A stretch of 24,405 bases of DNA from Coemansia sp. RSA 1804 (lineage: Eukaryota; Kickxellomycota; Kickxellomycetes; Kickxellales; Kickxellaceae): the NCBI GenBank assembly GCA_027578815.1, contig JANBTH010000236.1:1-24405 (forward strand), in the 5' to 3' direction. The notes below the pieces were generated by a model. That model was given only the letters and a program-made list of their open reading frames with translations, made no database searches and was not told where the DNA came from. Position numbers and translations under genes: made by a program. Of this stretch, positions 8,193-16,775 are shown piece after piece. Each line of letters begins with the position of its first letter. The stretch's first letter is position 1.

Positions 8193-10301
8193 ATGCATCA
8201 TACGGAGCCGCCCAGACCCAGACCTGGCACCATCACAACATTTGCGGGAGACAGCAGGACCACGCCAGCCGCTGGACGCAACTCAACATATGGCCCATCG
8301 TTTGGTCTCCGTCAGCACGCCGAAAACAGCTCTCGACATCCAGCGTCACACAGCGATGCTGCGCTGTATACAATGGACACAGAATCAAAGGGATGTGTGC
8401 CAACTCATCGGTCTGTTTTCCGATTGTTCAAGAGAAAGACATCGGCCAACCAACGCGCACATTCGGGCACAGCCCAGCCAAGCAGCCACGGCTCAGGCGT
8501 ACCAAACACAAGCACAGACACTCGGACAAGCAGCAGCACAGCCAGCGACAGTGGCGGATACATGCGGTCGCGCAAGAACACGCGGGAAATGACGCTCAGC
8601 GCCCAGCGCACACGGAGCGAGCTCGCCGTGGAAGGACCGCGACTGCTGAATGCAACGGCATCGGCGTCTTCGGGCATTGGGAAGCAAACAAAGGCGACAC
8701 TGGCCACATCAGGGTCTCGGCCGCTATCCCGGACAAAGATACAAGAAGAGCAGCAGCAGCAACAACAAAAGCAGAAGCAGTATCAGCAGCGCACATACAA
8801 GGCAGATAAGGGCACAATAGTGCAGCTGAGATCGTCACAGGAGAAGAGGATAGTGATTCCAAGCATTGATGATATTCATGCAGCTGCGCTTGCTGCTGAA
8901 TCCGACGCACGTTCGTCCGATGTGGCCGCCACAGCTGACTCCAGGAGTAAGGCAGCGGATAGCGTTCCCATCATTGCCTCGCCTCGCGCAGATGCCTTTG
9001 ATGCAGATGTCGAGGCTGATGACGATAAAGATGGCGACGATGACATTGCTGTGCACGAGGCCGTTGCCAGATCCCCGGCTGCCAGCGGCAGTTCCAAAGC
9101 CAGCACTGTGTCAAGTTCGCGGTCGCGGCAGCGTGGAGCTCCGCGCAAATCGGCGTCGGCCTCAGACATGGCAAAGCTCCTCAAGGATATCGAGGACGAG
9201 GTTGACCAGCAGACAGTGTCGGAGGACGAGGTGCTGACGACTACCGCCAAGGTTGCCGTACACGTGCTGCCAGATGACAGCAGCGATTGGAACTCAGACT
9301 TTAGCTCACCCACGTCGTGGCGGCGTCCGGCCGAGCGCACGCCGTCGCGGCTTGTGGCGCGCGTGTTTGAGGGAAGCAGCAGACTCAAGGACCGCGCTAT
9401 TGACCGAGGCGTGCTCGAGGCACAGCACCGCATCCTCCAGCAGGAAAAGTATTTGCTGCAGATAAGCAATTTGAGCAGCGCACTTGCCAGACTACGTCCG
9501 ATGATTCTGCGGTGTCTTGTGTTTGAGCTCCCTGACCGTGGCATTCAGATCGGCACATCGACGTTTGTCAGCTCGATTCGTGAGCCTTGTGGCTCGATAG
9601 AGCCGTCGGTTGAAGAAGAGCGACTGTGGGAGCTGTGGCGCCAGGCTGAGGCACTGCTTACAATCATGGACAACGACAGCATGCCGCTGACCATGCTGGA
9701 GAGCCGACTGACGCTGAGCAAGAAGCGAGCTATAATGCTGGCGTTCTGCGACTGGGAGCAGTACTCGCTGTACGTTCAGGATGCGTGGGACAAGGCACGA
9801 AAGGGCATTGAGCAGCCGAGCACGCCTGACGACATGCGGCGGAGTCGCAGCAACAGCATCAACACCAGCAGCGGCCCAGTCTCCGCCAATACTGGTGACG
9901 GCGCGCCACGCGAGAGCTTTGAGAGTGGCCGTGCGAGTAGCGGCTTCCTGACTCCCGGGAGCAACAGGCTTGCGCGGTTCTCGCTTTCCAGACAGCGCAA
10001 GTCTCGTCGGCGATCGGTAGTTGGTGTCGCCCCAGCCAGTCTCCAGCGCATTGCGGACGAGGCACAGGCGGTTCGAGAGGAATGCGAGCAGCTTCTTTGC
10101 CTGATGTCGCCGCTGTATCGCGAGAACAGCCTAAGTCCGCAGAGCAGCAGCAACGCACTGTCGACAGCCGACACAGCAGCCGCCATTGCGGCGGCAGCAG
10201 CAGCAACCGAGGCAGCCTCGGCGGAGATCGATGCAATGGCTGCATCTAGCGTTGCGCAGAGTCCGTCAATGTTCTCAGTAAAGAGCTGTCCCAATTGCTA
10301 G
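8193..10301 (+). CDS. Unrecognised 702-residue protein: low-complexity N-terminus, helical core
   Basis: A single uninterrupted frame from the ATG at 8193 gives 702 residues. Residues 1-180 are Ser/Thr/Arg/Pro-rich and probably disordered. A Gln-rich run (EEQQQQQQKQKQ) lies near 184-195. An acidic segment (DADVEADDDKDGDDD) is near 270-285 and a Ser/Arg-rich basic stretch follows. The best-ordered part is about 390-535: helices LKDRAIDRGVLEAQHRILQQ, KYLLQISNLSSALARLRPMI, EEERLWELWRQAEALLTIMD and a Trp/Tyr-rich end (CDWEQYSLYVQDAWDKAR). Another basic stretch (SRQRKSRRRS, about 599-608) and an Ala run near 663-680 precede the C-terminus. I assign no function. The many Ser-Pro and Arg-x-x-Ser sites suggest a phosphorylated scaffold or regulator, which is inference only. 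Confidence 0.8.
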   Translation: MHHTEPPRPRPGTITTFAGDSRTTPAAGRNSTYGPSFGLRQHAENSSRHPASHSDAALYTMDTESKGCVPTHRSVFRLFKRKTSANQRAHSGTAQPSSHGSGVPNTSTDTRTSSSTASDSGGYMRSRKNTREMTLSAQRTRSELAVEGPRLLNATASASSGIGKQTKATLATSGSRPLSRTKIQEEQQQQQQKQKQYQQRTYKADKGTIVQLRSSQEKRIVIPSIDDIHAAALAAESDARSSDVAATADSRSKAADSVPIIASPRADAFDADVEADDDKDGDDDIAVHEAVARSPAASGSSKASTVSSSRSRQRGAPRKSASASDMAKLLKDIEDEVDQQTVSEDEVLTTTAKVAVHVLPDDSSDWNSDFSSPTSWRRPAERTPSRLVARVFEGSSRLKDRAIDRGVLEAQHRILQQEKYLLQISNLSSALARLRPMILRCLVFELPDRGIQIGTSTFVSSIREPCGSIEPSVEEERLWELWRQAEALLTIMDNDSMPLTMLESRLTLSKKRAIMLAFCDWEQYSLYVQDAWDKARKGIEQPSTPDDMRRSRSNSINTSSGPVSANTGDGAPRESFESGRASSGFLTPGSNRLARFSLSRQRKSRRRSVVGVAPASLQRIADEAQAVREECEQLLCLMSPLYRENSLSPQSSSNALSTADTAAAIAAAAAATEAASAEIDAMAASSVAQSPSMFSVKSCPNC

Positions 10302-10645
10302 ATGCACATAAAAATGCTCCAGTTGGGTTGTCCTTTTGCCAGGAGCCGGCGGAAGCCATTATTGTTAATTATTTTACCATATGCAAGAAAGAGTTTACAT
10401 TTGTTGTATTGATAAAAAAGCATTTATTATACAGTCATTGAAAATGCAGAAATGACTGAATGGTTTTATCCCCATTGATCTAATCCTTGGCTGGCGCTCG
10501 TGTGATCTGCTGTTTTCCTTTCCTCTTGTTTTATTTTTTTTTTTGATAAGGAAAAAAAGCTTTGCCATTTTCCTTTGTTTTATTATTTACCTTTACACGT
10601 AATTTCCTTTCCCCTTTTTTCATACTTTCTACAGGACTAGTGAAA
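10302..10645. other. Intergenic region before the mL44 gene
   Basis: These 344 bases hold the 3' end of the preceding gene (AT-rich, with AAAAAAGCATTTATTATAC near 10415-10433) and a T-rich leader for the mL44 gene. CTTTCTACAG ending at 10634 lies just before the start codon and resembles a splice acceptor, so a leader intron cannot be excluded. No coding potential seen. Confidence 0.5.
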
Positions 10646-11566
10646 ATGAGTCTTGCTAAATCGCTGGGCCTACTTGGCAGAAGAGCGGCTACGTCGGCCG
10701 TGCTTGCAAGGGGACTCCGCAACCAAACCTCTGGATTCAGCACTAGTATGTTCGGCCAACAAGAAGCGGCGGAGCCCAGCACAAGCACCTTTTCAGCACT
10801 CGAATCACGGCTGAATCTAAAGTTCAAGGACAGCGGGCTGATGGAGCAGGTGTGCACGCACAGATCGTATGAGCAAGGACGCGGGGTATCCAACGAGAGG
10901 CTGGTGTGGATCGGCAAGCGAGTGCTGAATCTCCATGTAGGCGAGCATTTGCAAAAGACGTATCCTAATCTACCGCCCGAGACGCTGCAGGACGTACAGC
11001 ATGCGAACTTTGGACTGATGGGGCTGGCCGAGGTAGCAAAGCACTTTGGCATGCAGCCGGCCATGCGGTGGACGCCTGTGGTCAAGGAGGCACCGCAGGT
11101 TGGGCTGACCAAAGTGCTTGGCAAAAGCGTGCAGGCGCTGATTGGAGCGGTCTACCAGGACCAGGGCGATGCTGCGGCAAAGCGGTTCATTGCAAAGCAC
11201 ATTGTCCACAGCAAGCCCGTGGATGTTGAAAACGTAATGGTTATTAAGAACCCCAAGCTTATGCTCCGCGCGCTGTGCAAGCGAAAGGAGCTGCAGTACC
11301 CGGTTGCGCGTATTCTCAAGGAGACTGGCCGGTTCACATCGTCTCCCGTGTTTATTGTTGGTATTTTCACCGGCACTCGGATGGTTGGAATGGGGTACGG
11401 AAGCTCCATTAAAATGGCCGAGTTTAGAGCGGCAAAGGATGCCCTGCTTAAGCACTATGCCAAGGAGATCAAGGGCATTGATATTGGTGAAGAAGAAGAT
11501 GGTGACTTTACTTTTGTGCCGCAGGAGAATGACGATGCAAAGGTTGGCATTACTGGCCACGCATAG
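10646..11566 (+). CDS. MRPL3: Mitochondrial large-subunit ribosomal protein mL44 (MRPL3 type), 306 residues
   Basis: Family role: mL44 is a structural protein of the mitochondrial 54S subunit, built from an inactive RNase III fold plus a double-stranded-RNA-binding domain. Residues 1-35 form an Arg/Ala/Ser-rich presequence (MSLAKSLGLLGRRAATSAVL). The RNase III-like domain spans about 47-190. Its signature is THRSYEQGRGVSNERLVWIGKRVL (71-94), where the catalytic Glu/Asp of active enzymes (ERLEFLGD) are replaced by V87 and K91, as expected for the ribosomal paralogue. The dsRNA-binding domain covers about 203-274 and ends in MAEFRAAKDALLKHYAKE. I chose the ATG at 10646 (GTGAAAATGAG context); the frame upstream translates a T-rich leader. 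Confidence 0.9.
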   Translation: MSLAKSLGLLGRRAATSAVLARGLRNQTSGFSTSMFGQQEAAEPSTSTFSALESRLNLKFKDSGLMEQVCTHRSYEQGRGVSNERLVWIGKRVLNLHVGEHLQKTYPNLPPETLQDVQHANFGLMGLAEVAKHFGMQPAMRWTPVVKEAPQVGLTKVLGKSVQALIGAVYQDQGDAAAKRFIAKHIVHSKPVDVENVMVIKNPKLMLRALCKRKELQYPVARILKETGRFTSSPVFIVGIFTGTRMVGMGYGSSIKMAEFRAAKDALLKHYAKEIKGIDIGEEEDGDFTFVPQENDDAKVGITGHA

Positions 11567-12126
11567 CAATATTAAACGTTACAAGAAACTGAGTGGCAAG
11601 CATATCACAATAACAAAATGAATAACAGTCTTTTTTGTTTCAAAAAGTAATTCTTTGTCAGATTAGAATCCATATCAAGCAACAAACTATCCGACCTGGT
11701 TCTCTAGACCCAGATGTTTCTTTTGCGACGGCAGCGAAATAAAGAAAGCGCAACAGAGAAGAATCATCCTCCCGTGGCGGTTTAAAGCAGATGATATTAC
11801 TAGAGGGAGGAACCATCCGCTGAGGATTCGGAATGCTAATAATAACAGCGGGCCTTTTTAGGGCGTTGTAAAAAAAGAGCCAAAACTCGTATCAAATAGA
11901 AAATAAAAAACCATCATGTCTCTTTTTGATGTCAATGTAAAACAACGTCACAGCTCTTTTCTGATATACCTTTGTCTTTTGGCATAGCAATTTTTGTTTT
12001 ATTATTGCAATTATTATACCCTTTTTCTTTTTCAGCACTGCAAATTCCTGTGCATTTTGTGCAGCGCCTACAGTCAGCAAACAATTACACTGGCATAGAA
12101 CACAGCCCCAGCCAGCAGCAAGAGTA
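11567..12126. other. Intergenic region with an imperfect hairpin; otherwise nothing recognised
   Basis: These 560 bases lie between two plus-strand genes. The first half is AT-rich and should carry the mL44 3' UTR. An inverted repeat lies at 11761-11829 (GAATC/GATTC outer arms, TCCTCCC/GGGAGGA inner arms). From about 11990 a pyrimidine tract ending CTTTTTCAG at 12035 leads into the next gene, another acceptor-like site in a leader. The minus-strand frame at 11892-12416 runs across the next gene and is a shadow of it. Confidence 0.45.
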
Positions 12127-12540
12127 ATGGAGCCAGAGCGAATGGATGTGGATGTGCCCAACGCAGGCGCAGGGGTTCCGGCAACACCGCCGCAGTCGAA
12201 CAGCAACACGCCACAGAGGAGCGCAGCAGCCGGCGGCAGCAGAAGCGAGCGGCGGCAAGCAGACAGCGCAGTTCCCGAATCGCCACTCCGGCAGGCGGTG
12301 GTCGCGGGGGGCGATAGCGAGGAGGAGGAGCTGCTACTGTCGTCGTCGTCAGCAGCAGCAGCATTTCTGGACACAGCAAGGACCGTGGGGATCAGGAGCC
12401 AGCGCAGTGCTGGCAAACTGAGGAGCAGAGCCAGGGGAGCAGAGCTGGGGGCCTATGAGGGCGACGGTGAAGGGCAGGGCGGAGTCGAGCACAGTGACTT
12501 TTTTAACGACTTTGGTCAGAAATGGGACTGTCCAGAGTAA
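12127..12540 (+). CDS. Small acidic protein with a COPS9/CSNAP-like C-terminal motif, 137 residues
   Basis: From the ATG at 12127 the frame gives 137 residues: an Ala/Ser/Pro-rich disordered N-terminus, an acidic patch (GGDSEEEELLLSSSS, about 62-76), a short possible helix (AAAAFLDTARTVGI), and the C-terminus EHSDFFNDFGQKWDCPE. COPS9/CSNAP, the smallest subunit of the COP9 signalosome (CRL deneddylase complex), ends in HADFFNDFEDLF plus acidic residues. The match is seven of eight positions over H[AS]DFFNDF, and a Trp stands where CSNAP has the second key Phe, at the same spacing. CSNAP is about 57 residues, so this protein carries a long N-terminal extension. The last codons overlap GTAAGC (12537-12542), a possible donor, so the extreme C-terminus may be spliced. 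The assignment rests on one short motif. Confidence 0.5.
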   Translation: MEPERMDVDVPNAGAGVPATPPQSNSNTPQRSAAAGGSRSERRQADSAVPESPLRQAVVAGGDSEEEELLLSSSSAAAAFLDTARTVGIRSQRSAGKLRSRARGAELGAYEGDGEGQGGVEHSDFFNDFGQKWDCPE

Positions 12541-12873
12541 GCGTGGAGGGGATAACCAATAAACTGTGCGCTTAATTGTTCTGGAGGAGTGTAGGCAGTT
12601 AATAAAACGTTCATTAAAAGCAGGTCTTTGTTTGGGAAAGCAAAACAACAGCGTAGAGAGGAATGACAATAGGGAGAGAAGATGGAAAAAGAAGGTTAAG
12701 CAATAGAGAGAAGGTGATTAGTGACCAGAGAAGCAATGGGGGCATAAGAAATAAGTTAACCGGGTTATCAAAACAAAACTGTACACGACAGATTAGCCGG
12801 AATAGAGGTAGGAGGCGAGAGGGTTCGGCGCTAGCTCTTCACACGCAGGAAGAGGCGAGTGAATCGGGAGCAT
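12541..12873. other. Convergent intergenic region
   Basis: These 333 bases separate two genes that point toward each other, and should contain both 3' UTRs. AATAAA-like signals occur on the plus strand (AACCAATAAACTG near 12554-12566, TTAATAAAACG near 12599-12609). The second half is purine-rich on the plus strand. No coding potential that I trust. Confidence 0.5.
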
Positions 12874-14220
12874 TCAAGAGGACGACTTGTCGCTGGAGGA
12901 GGAAGGAACCAGCGGCGACCGCGGGCTGTGCGTCTCAAAGTACTTTTGGTGGTAAGCCACGGGCGGCGGCGAGAAGAGCGAAGCGTGGGCGTGGGCGTGG
13001 ACGGCGGCAACAGGCGAGCTGATGGACTTTGCCAGCGACGCCGACCGCGGATTGGCCAGCGTTGACGGCGCATGTGCAAGCGTCTCCATTCCGGTTGCGC
13101 CGTACAGCGACGATATCGATGGCGACGGCGGAATGAACACGTAGTCGAAGCTGTTGCAGGGGCTGGCCAGCGTGCGCGGCGACCCCGGCGGCGTGCCGGT
13201 GCTGATGGTTTCTGGGTTGCTTTCGGCTACCGACGGCGTCGAGCCGCTTGTTGGCGAGTGTGCCGCCTCCTCGTCGCCCTCGCTGTCTGTGCTGCCATCC
13301 GCATCCATGCTGCCACCTTTCTCTTTCTCTGTAGCTTTGACTCCGTCGTTGCTTGTGTTGCTGTCGGGCGCCATGGTGACTGTGTCAAACGCCGCAGATT
13401 TCCGGCTCCGATCGTCGACAGGCGACGACCACGATACCGCACCCGCCACCTCGTCCACGCAGGTCATTTTAGAAGCCATGCGCTGCACAGAGGTGCGCTT
13501 GCTCTGGAATGTTTTGAAGCTTTTGACGCTCAGTCTGTTGACCTTGGATGTAGCTGAATCATCAGGCTGCGCAGGTGCTGCTGTCTGCGCATCGGCACTC
13601 GATTGTGAGGTCCGCGGCAGCTGGCTATGTCTCTGACTGTGTCTCTTGCTATGGCTCTGGCTTTCCAGTGCGTCAGCAAACGCTGCTGCTGCCGTGGGGC
13701 TCGTGCATGAGTTCGGTGGAAGATCAATTTTGGCACTGGACCGTTTGCCAGTCATGGTTGTGCTATTGTCGCAATTGGAAGCGGACTGCGGGCCCGCAGG
13801 CTCGCCATGCATGGGCTGCAAGGGCGGCAGCGGCAGACTGAGGGCGTCTGTAGAGGATATCGAGAAGCGGGTGCCCTTGATGCTGCCGTTGGGCACTGTG
13901 GCTGGTGAGAGCGGAATGCCCAGCGACGGCTCGGGCAGTCGGAGGGTTAGGCTTATTGCGCCATTGCAGCCAGCGATCTTATGCAGCACCTGCTTCTCGG
14001 CCGGCGTCAACTCCGATGCAAGCTCCTCGCCAACAATATCGTCTGCTGTCCGGATGCACGATCCAAAGCATCCTTTGCCCGCACACACTGTGCAGCTCTT
14101 GCTGTACTTCATGTGCTGATGCCGACGGTACCGGATCACTGCAAACATTGCCACTGCGCCAAACAGGGCGCCGCCGATGGCTATTGCCGTACAAACCAAC
14201 GCCAGGACCCACGTATCCAT
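12874..14220 (-). CDS. Single-pass membrane protein with a DnaJ-type Cys knuckle and long Ser-rich tail, 448 residues
   Basis: The ATG at 14220 lies in a good context (GTAAAATGG on the minus strand). Residues 4-29 are a hydrophobic helix (WVLALVCTAIAIGGALFGAVAMFAVI) followed by RYRRHQ, so the positive-inside rule predicts a short N-terminus outside and a ~415-residue cytosolic tail. Directly after the membrane comes CTVCAGKGCFGSC (C43, C46, C51, C55): CxxCxGxG as in DnaJ zinc fingers, but only one repeat. A short ordered stretch (DDIVGEELASELTPAEKQVLHKIAG, 60-84) follows. The rest is Ser/Thr/Pro-rich low complexity with a basic patch (NRLSVKSFKTFQSKRTSVQRM) and an acidic patch. The family is not recognised. 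It might be a plasma-membrane or vacuolar signalling adaptor, which is inference only. The cysteines could alternatively be palmitoylation sites. Confidence 0.8.
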   Translation of the reverse strand: MDTWVLALVCTAIAIGGALFGAVAMFAVIRYRRHQHMKYSKSCTVCAGKGCFGSCIRTADDIVGEELASELTPAEKQVLHKIAGCNGAISLTLRLPEPSLGIPLSPATVPNGSIKGTRFSISSTDALSLPLPPLQPMHGEPAGPQSASNCDNSTTMTGKRSSAKIDLPPNSCTSPTAAAAFADALESQSHSKRHSQRHSQLPRTSQSSADAQTAAPAQPDDSATSKVNRLSVKSFKTFQSKRTSVQRMASKMTCVDEVAGAVSWSSPVDDRSRKSAAFDTVTMAPDSNTSNDGVKATEKEKGGSMDADGSTDSEGDEEAAHSPTSGSTPSVAESNPETISTGTPPGSPRTLASPCNSFDYVFIPPSPSISSLYGATGMETLAHAPSTLANPRSASLAKSISSPVAAVHAHAHASLFSPPPVAYHQKYFETHSPRSPLVPSSSSDKSSS

Positions 14221-16775
14221 TTTACGAGTACCAACAGGGCCAGGGCGGAGCGTCGTTATATGCGCGGATGTGAGAGGTCGTTTAGTGTGCGATGCTTGGT
14301 AATAGAGGGAGAAGGGGATGTTAAAGAGTGTACAAATGCAGCAACTATGACGATAAAAAAGTCTGTGGAAAAAAAAAGCCTTGAGCTTGCAGAAGAGAAA
14401 GGAAAGGGGAGATGGGGGATTGCCGATTAGAGTTCGTCAGAAAAAATAGATAAACAGAGACCGAAATAAGAGAAAGCGTACAAAGAGACAGCGAGTGCTA
14501 ATGGATGGAGCCGCCAACACAAAGGCTGTGGATACAAAGAAAAAACCTGTTACCAGTCGGTACCTGGTTGCTAGTTGGTGTGGATTTTCCAAGCAACAAA
14601 AAACAGCAGTGTAAAGTAGACGAGAGTGAAAAGAACAAAAAATAAGAAAGACCAGCTGCTGTGCAAGACCGCTTGGGCTTGTTGTCGTTTGACCGATTTA
14701 TTAGCTCTTGTGGTGAAAAAAAGACCAACAACAATGGCTGCAAAATTGGGGAGAGAAATGGGGACTCTGCGCAAGCCAAGACGAGAATATCCGCTCAGTT
14801 GTTTGCTGTGAATAGAGAAATGAAGGGTTTTATTATTTGCTGCACTAATTAAACACCGACTTTGAGATGGGCAAATATAAGAAAGACAAGCTGGGTGTTA
14901 AGCGGTAGTCAAGAACAAACAGGGGCAATGGTAGCAACAAATGTTATAGCCTGCTATAGGTAGAAAGGGTGGTCGTAAAGGTTAAAGCGTAAATAATTAA
15001 AAGCGAGGAAGAAAGAAGGGTGGAGAGGAAAGAAAGAGTAGTAGAAAAAAAAGTCAACCAACAAGTACAAAAGAACTTTTGGAATGAGAAAGAGAAAGGT
15101 TGAACGATGAAATAAGCGGGATCATTTGAAGCGCAACATGCCAACCATGTCAATACATTTCCCGCCTCGGATACCTTGTTGTTGTTATTGCTGTTGTCGA
15201 TACCTATTACTTTGTTTTGAGCAAAAGGAGGTAGAGAGAAACCACCAGACCATTTTGAGTCTATTGGTATTGTACAGGGATCTGTTTAATGCAGTCACAG
15301 GCCACCAAAGACAAGGGAACATGCAACAAGGACAGCTGCCATCTGACACCTAAATGGTGCCAAAAACAAGTGTAAGAGAAAAGAAAAGGTAGGTATGCGC
15401 AGTAGCAACAACCTTTATTGCGCAAGGAACAACCGGTGCGGGAATAGAGCACAGAACGTCTGCATATCTCCTTGTCAAACAATGGAGCGTGTGGTTATTC
15501 ATGTACACAGCTCAACATATAGGCAGCAGAGGCGGAGAAAGGGAGCTTCATCTCTCACCCCGACTATATTGCCCTTTTCCCAATATAAAGCAGTATCCAA
15601 TACTGTGTCAACTGCTCAGGAACGCCTCCCTCCCAAAAAGGTAGCGTTGAGCCGGATAGCAAACAATGAGACAGTTTTTCTCTGTGAAGACGGTCTGGCA
15701 TCCAAGCGCTTTAAGAAACAATAAGGGCTAGCCAAAACGGTCCGTCCTACTGCGCACAGTAGCAAAGGAAATATTAAGCAAATAATGGCAGCTAGCTGGT
15801 GTAGTTTTTAATCTTTTAATTCCATTTTGCACTTCCGCATGTCGTGTAGCCACACCTCATAGTTTGAACGAAGAAAAAAAGATAGACGTAGCATCCTTTT
15901 ACGTTAAACTAGCTATTCACTTGGTAGAACATTTTTATTGTTTTGGTCCGCACAATGTCTGTTTTTGCGTGCATGGCCTCAAAATAGGACGCAGACCGAA
16001 ATTGCGCCAACAGACACCAAAAATTGAAAAAAGAGACAAATAACGATGGCCGCTTTGGCGGAGATAGAATCGTATGCGAAGATCTCAAAAAGGCAACCTA
16101 TGCAGAAATCACAACAATTACGCTTTCATTGGACCGCTTTTTCTATCACCAGACCGCTTTGGCCGGACTGTTTATGCGCGATGAGCCGACTTTTTGCTTA
16201 TAAATTAATTAGCTGGTGCGTGAATAAAGCCAGCCCCATCTTGACACATAATAGTGATTCGCTCTCCGACTTTCTACTCCAAAAATGGAAATCAGGAACA
16301 AGGGCAAAATTAGAAGAAAAACTCACCAAGCACAGTCAAAAATAAAGACAATTGATATGTCATTGTTTCGTATAGCATTGTTTTGCACAGCATTCGGCAG
16401 CGCAAAACAAAACTTACACGCACAAGCAACAAGTAGAGGGGGGAACAAAGCATGAGCATCTTGATGAATAAAAGAAATGAAAAGTAGCACTTGTATTGAA
16501 TAAAATGAAAACCTAATTGAGCTTACTGCTCAAATAAAGAAAGAGATGAAAAAAGTCAAGGCGGCATTTCCCTCCTTTCTGTCCGGCAATTGTTGCCAGA
16601 ACTGTTGCGTTTGTTCAAGAACACAATAGGCAAGCAATTCAATTGTGAGACAACAGGCCGAAAAAATGAATTCTCCTCCCCTCATTGCCCACATATCTCC
16701 TTGAACAATACATACCAAGCTAGTGCTTGGCTGTGCGTGCATGGCATGGTCTGAATGGAACAGTCCCAAATGAAG
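14221..16775. other. 2.5-kb stretch without a clear gene
   Basis: This is the longest gap in the window. It lies between the start of the membrane-protein gene and the end of MSH6. From about 14280 to 15110 the plus strand is strongly purine-rich, i.e. a long pyrimidine leader for the minus-strand gene. A TTG-type triplet run is at about 15177-15199. Two small plus-strand frames start with good contexts, 15482-15724 (80 residues, opening MERVVIHVHSSTYRQQ) and 16046-16345 (99 residues, opening MAALAEIESYAKISKR), but neither has a recognisable domain. Donor-like sites on the minus strand (GTAAGT at 16414-16409 and GTAAGC near 16525) would fit a far-upstream leader exon. I found no tRNA A/B boxes. 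Confidence 0.5.

Noticed and set aside
8876..9544. 222-codon minus-strand frame
   Set aside because: It lies wholly inside the 702-residue plus-strand gene and its Ser/Ala/Leu composition is what antisense of that gene's codon use gives. The plus frame is three times longer.
10646..11566. Active RNase III (Dicer-like) enzyme
   Set aside because: The catalytic acidic residues of the ERLEFLGD motif are replaced (V87, K91), and the presequence and single dsRNA-binding domain fit mL44.
11785..11826. C/D-box snoRNA (ATGATAT ... CTGA)
   Set aside because: The C box differs from RUGAUGA at two positions, and there is no terminal stem beside the boxes or host intron.
13154..13636. 160-codon plus-strand frame
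   Set aside because: It is the complement of the Ser-rich tail of the minus-strand membrane protein; antisense of Ser/Thr codons often stays open.
14221..16775. tRNA genes in the long gap
   Set aside because: I found no GGTTCRANNCC B box with a matching A box on either strand.
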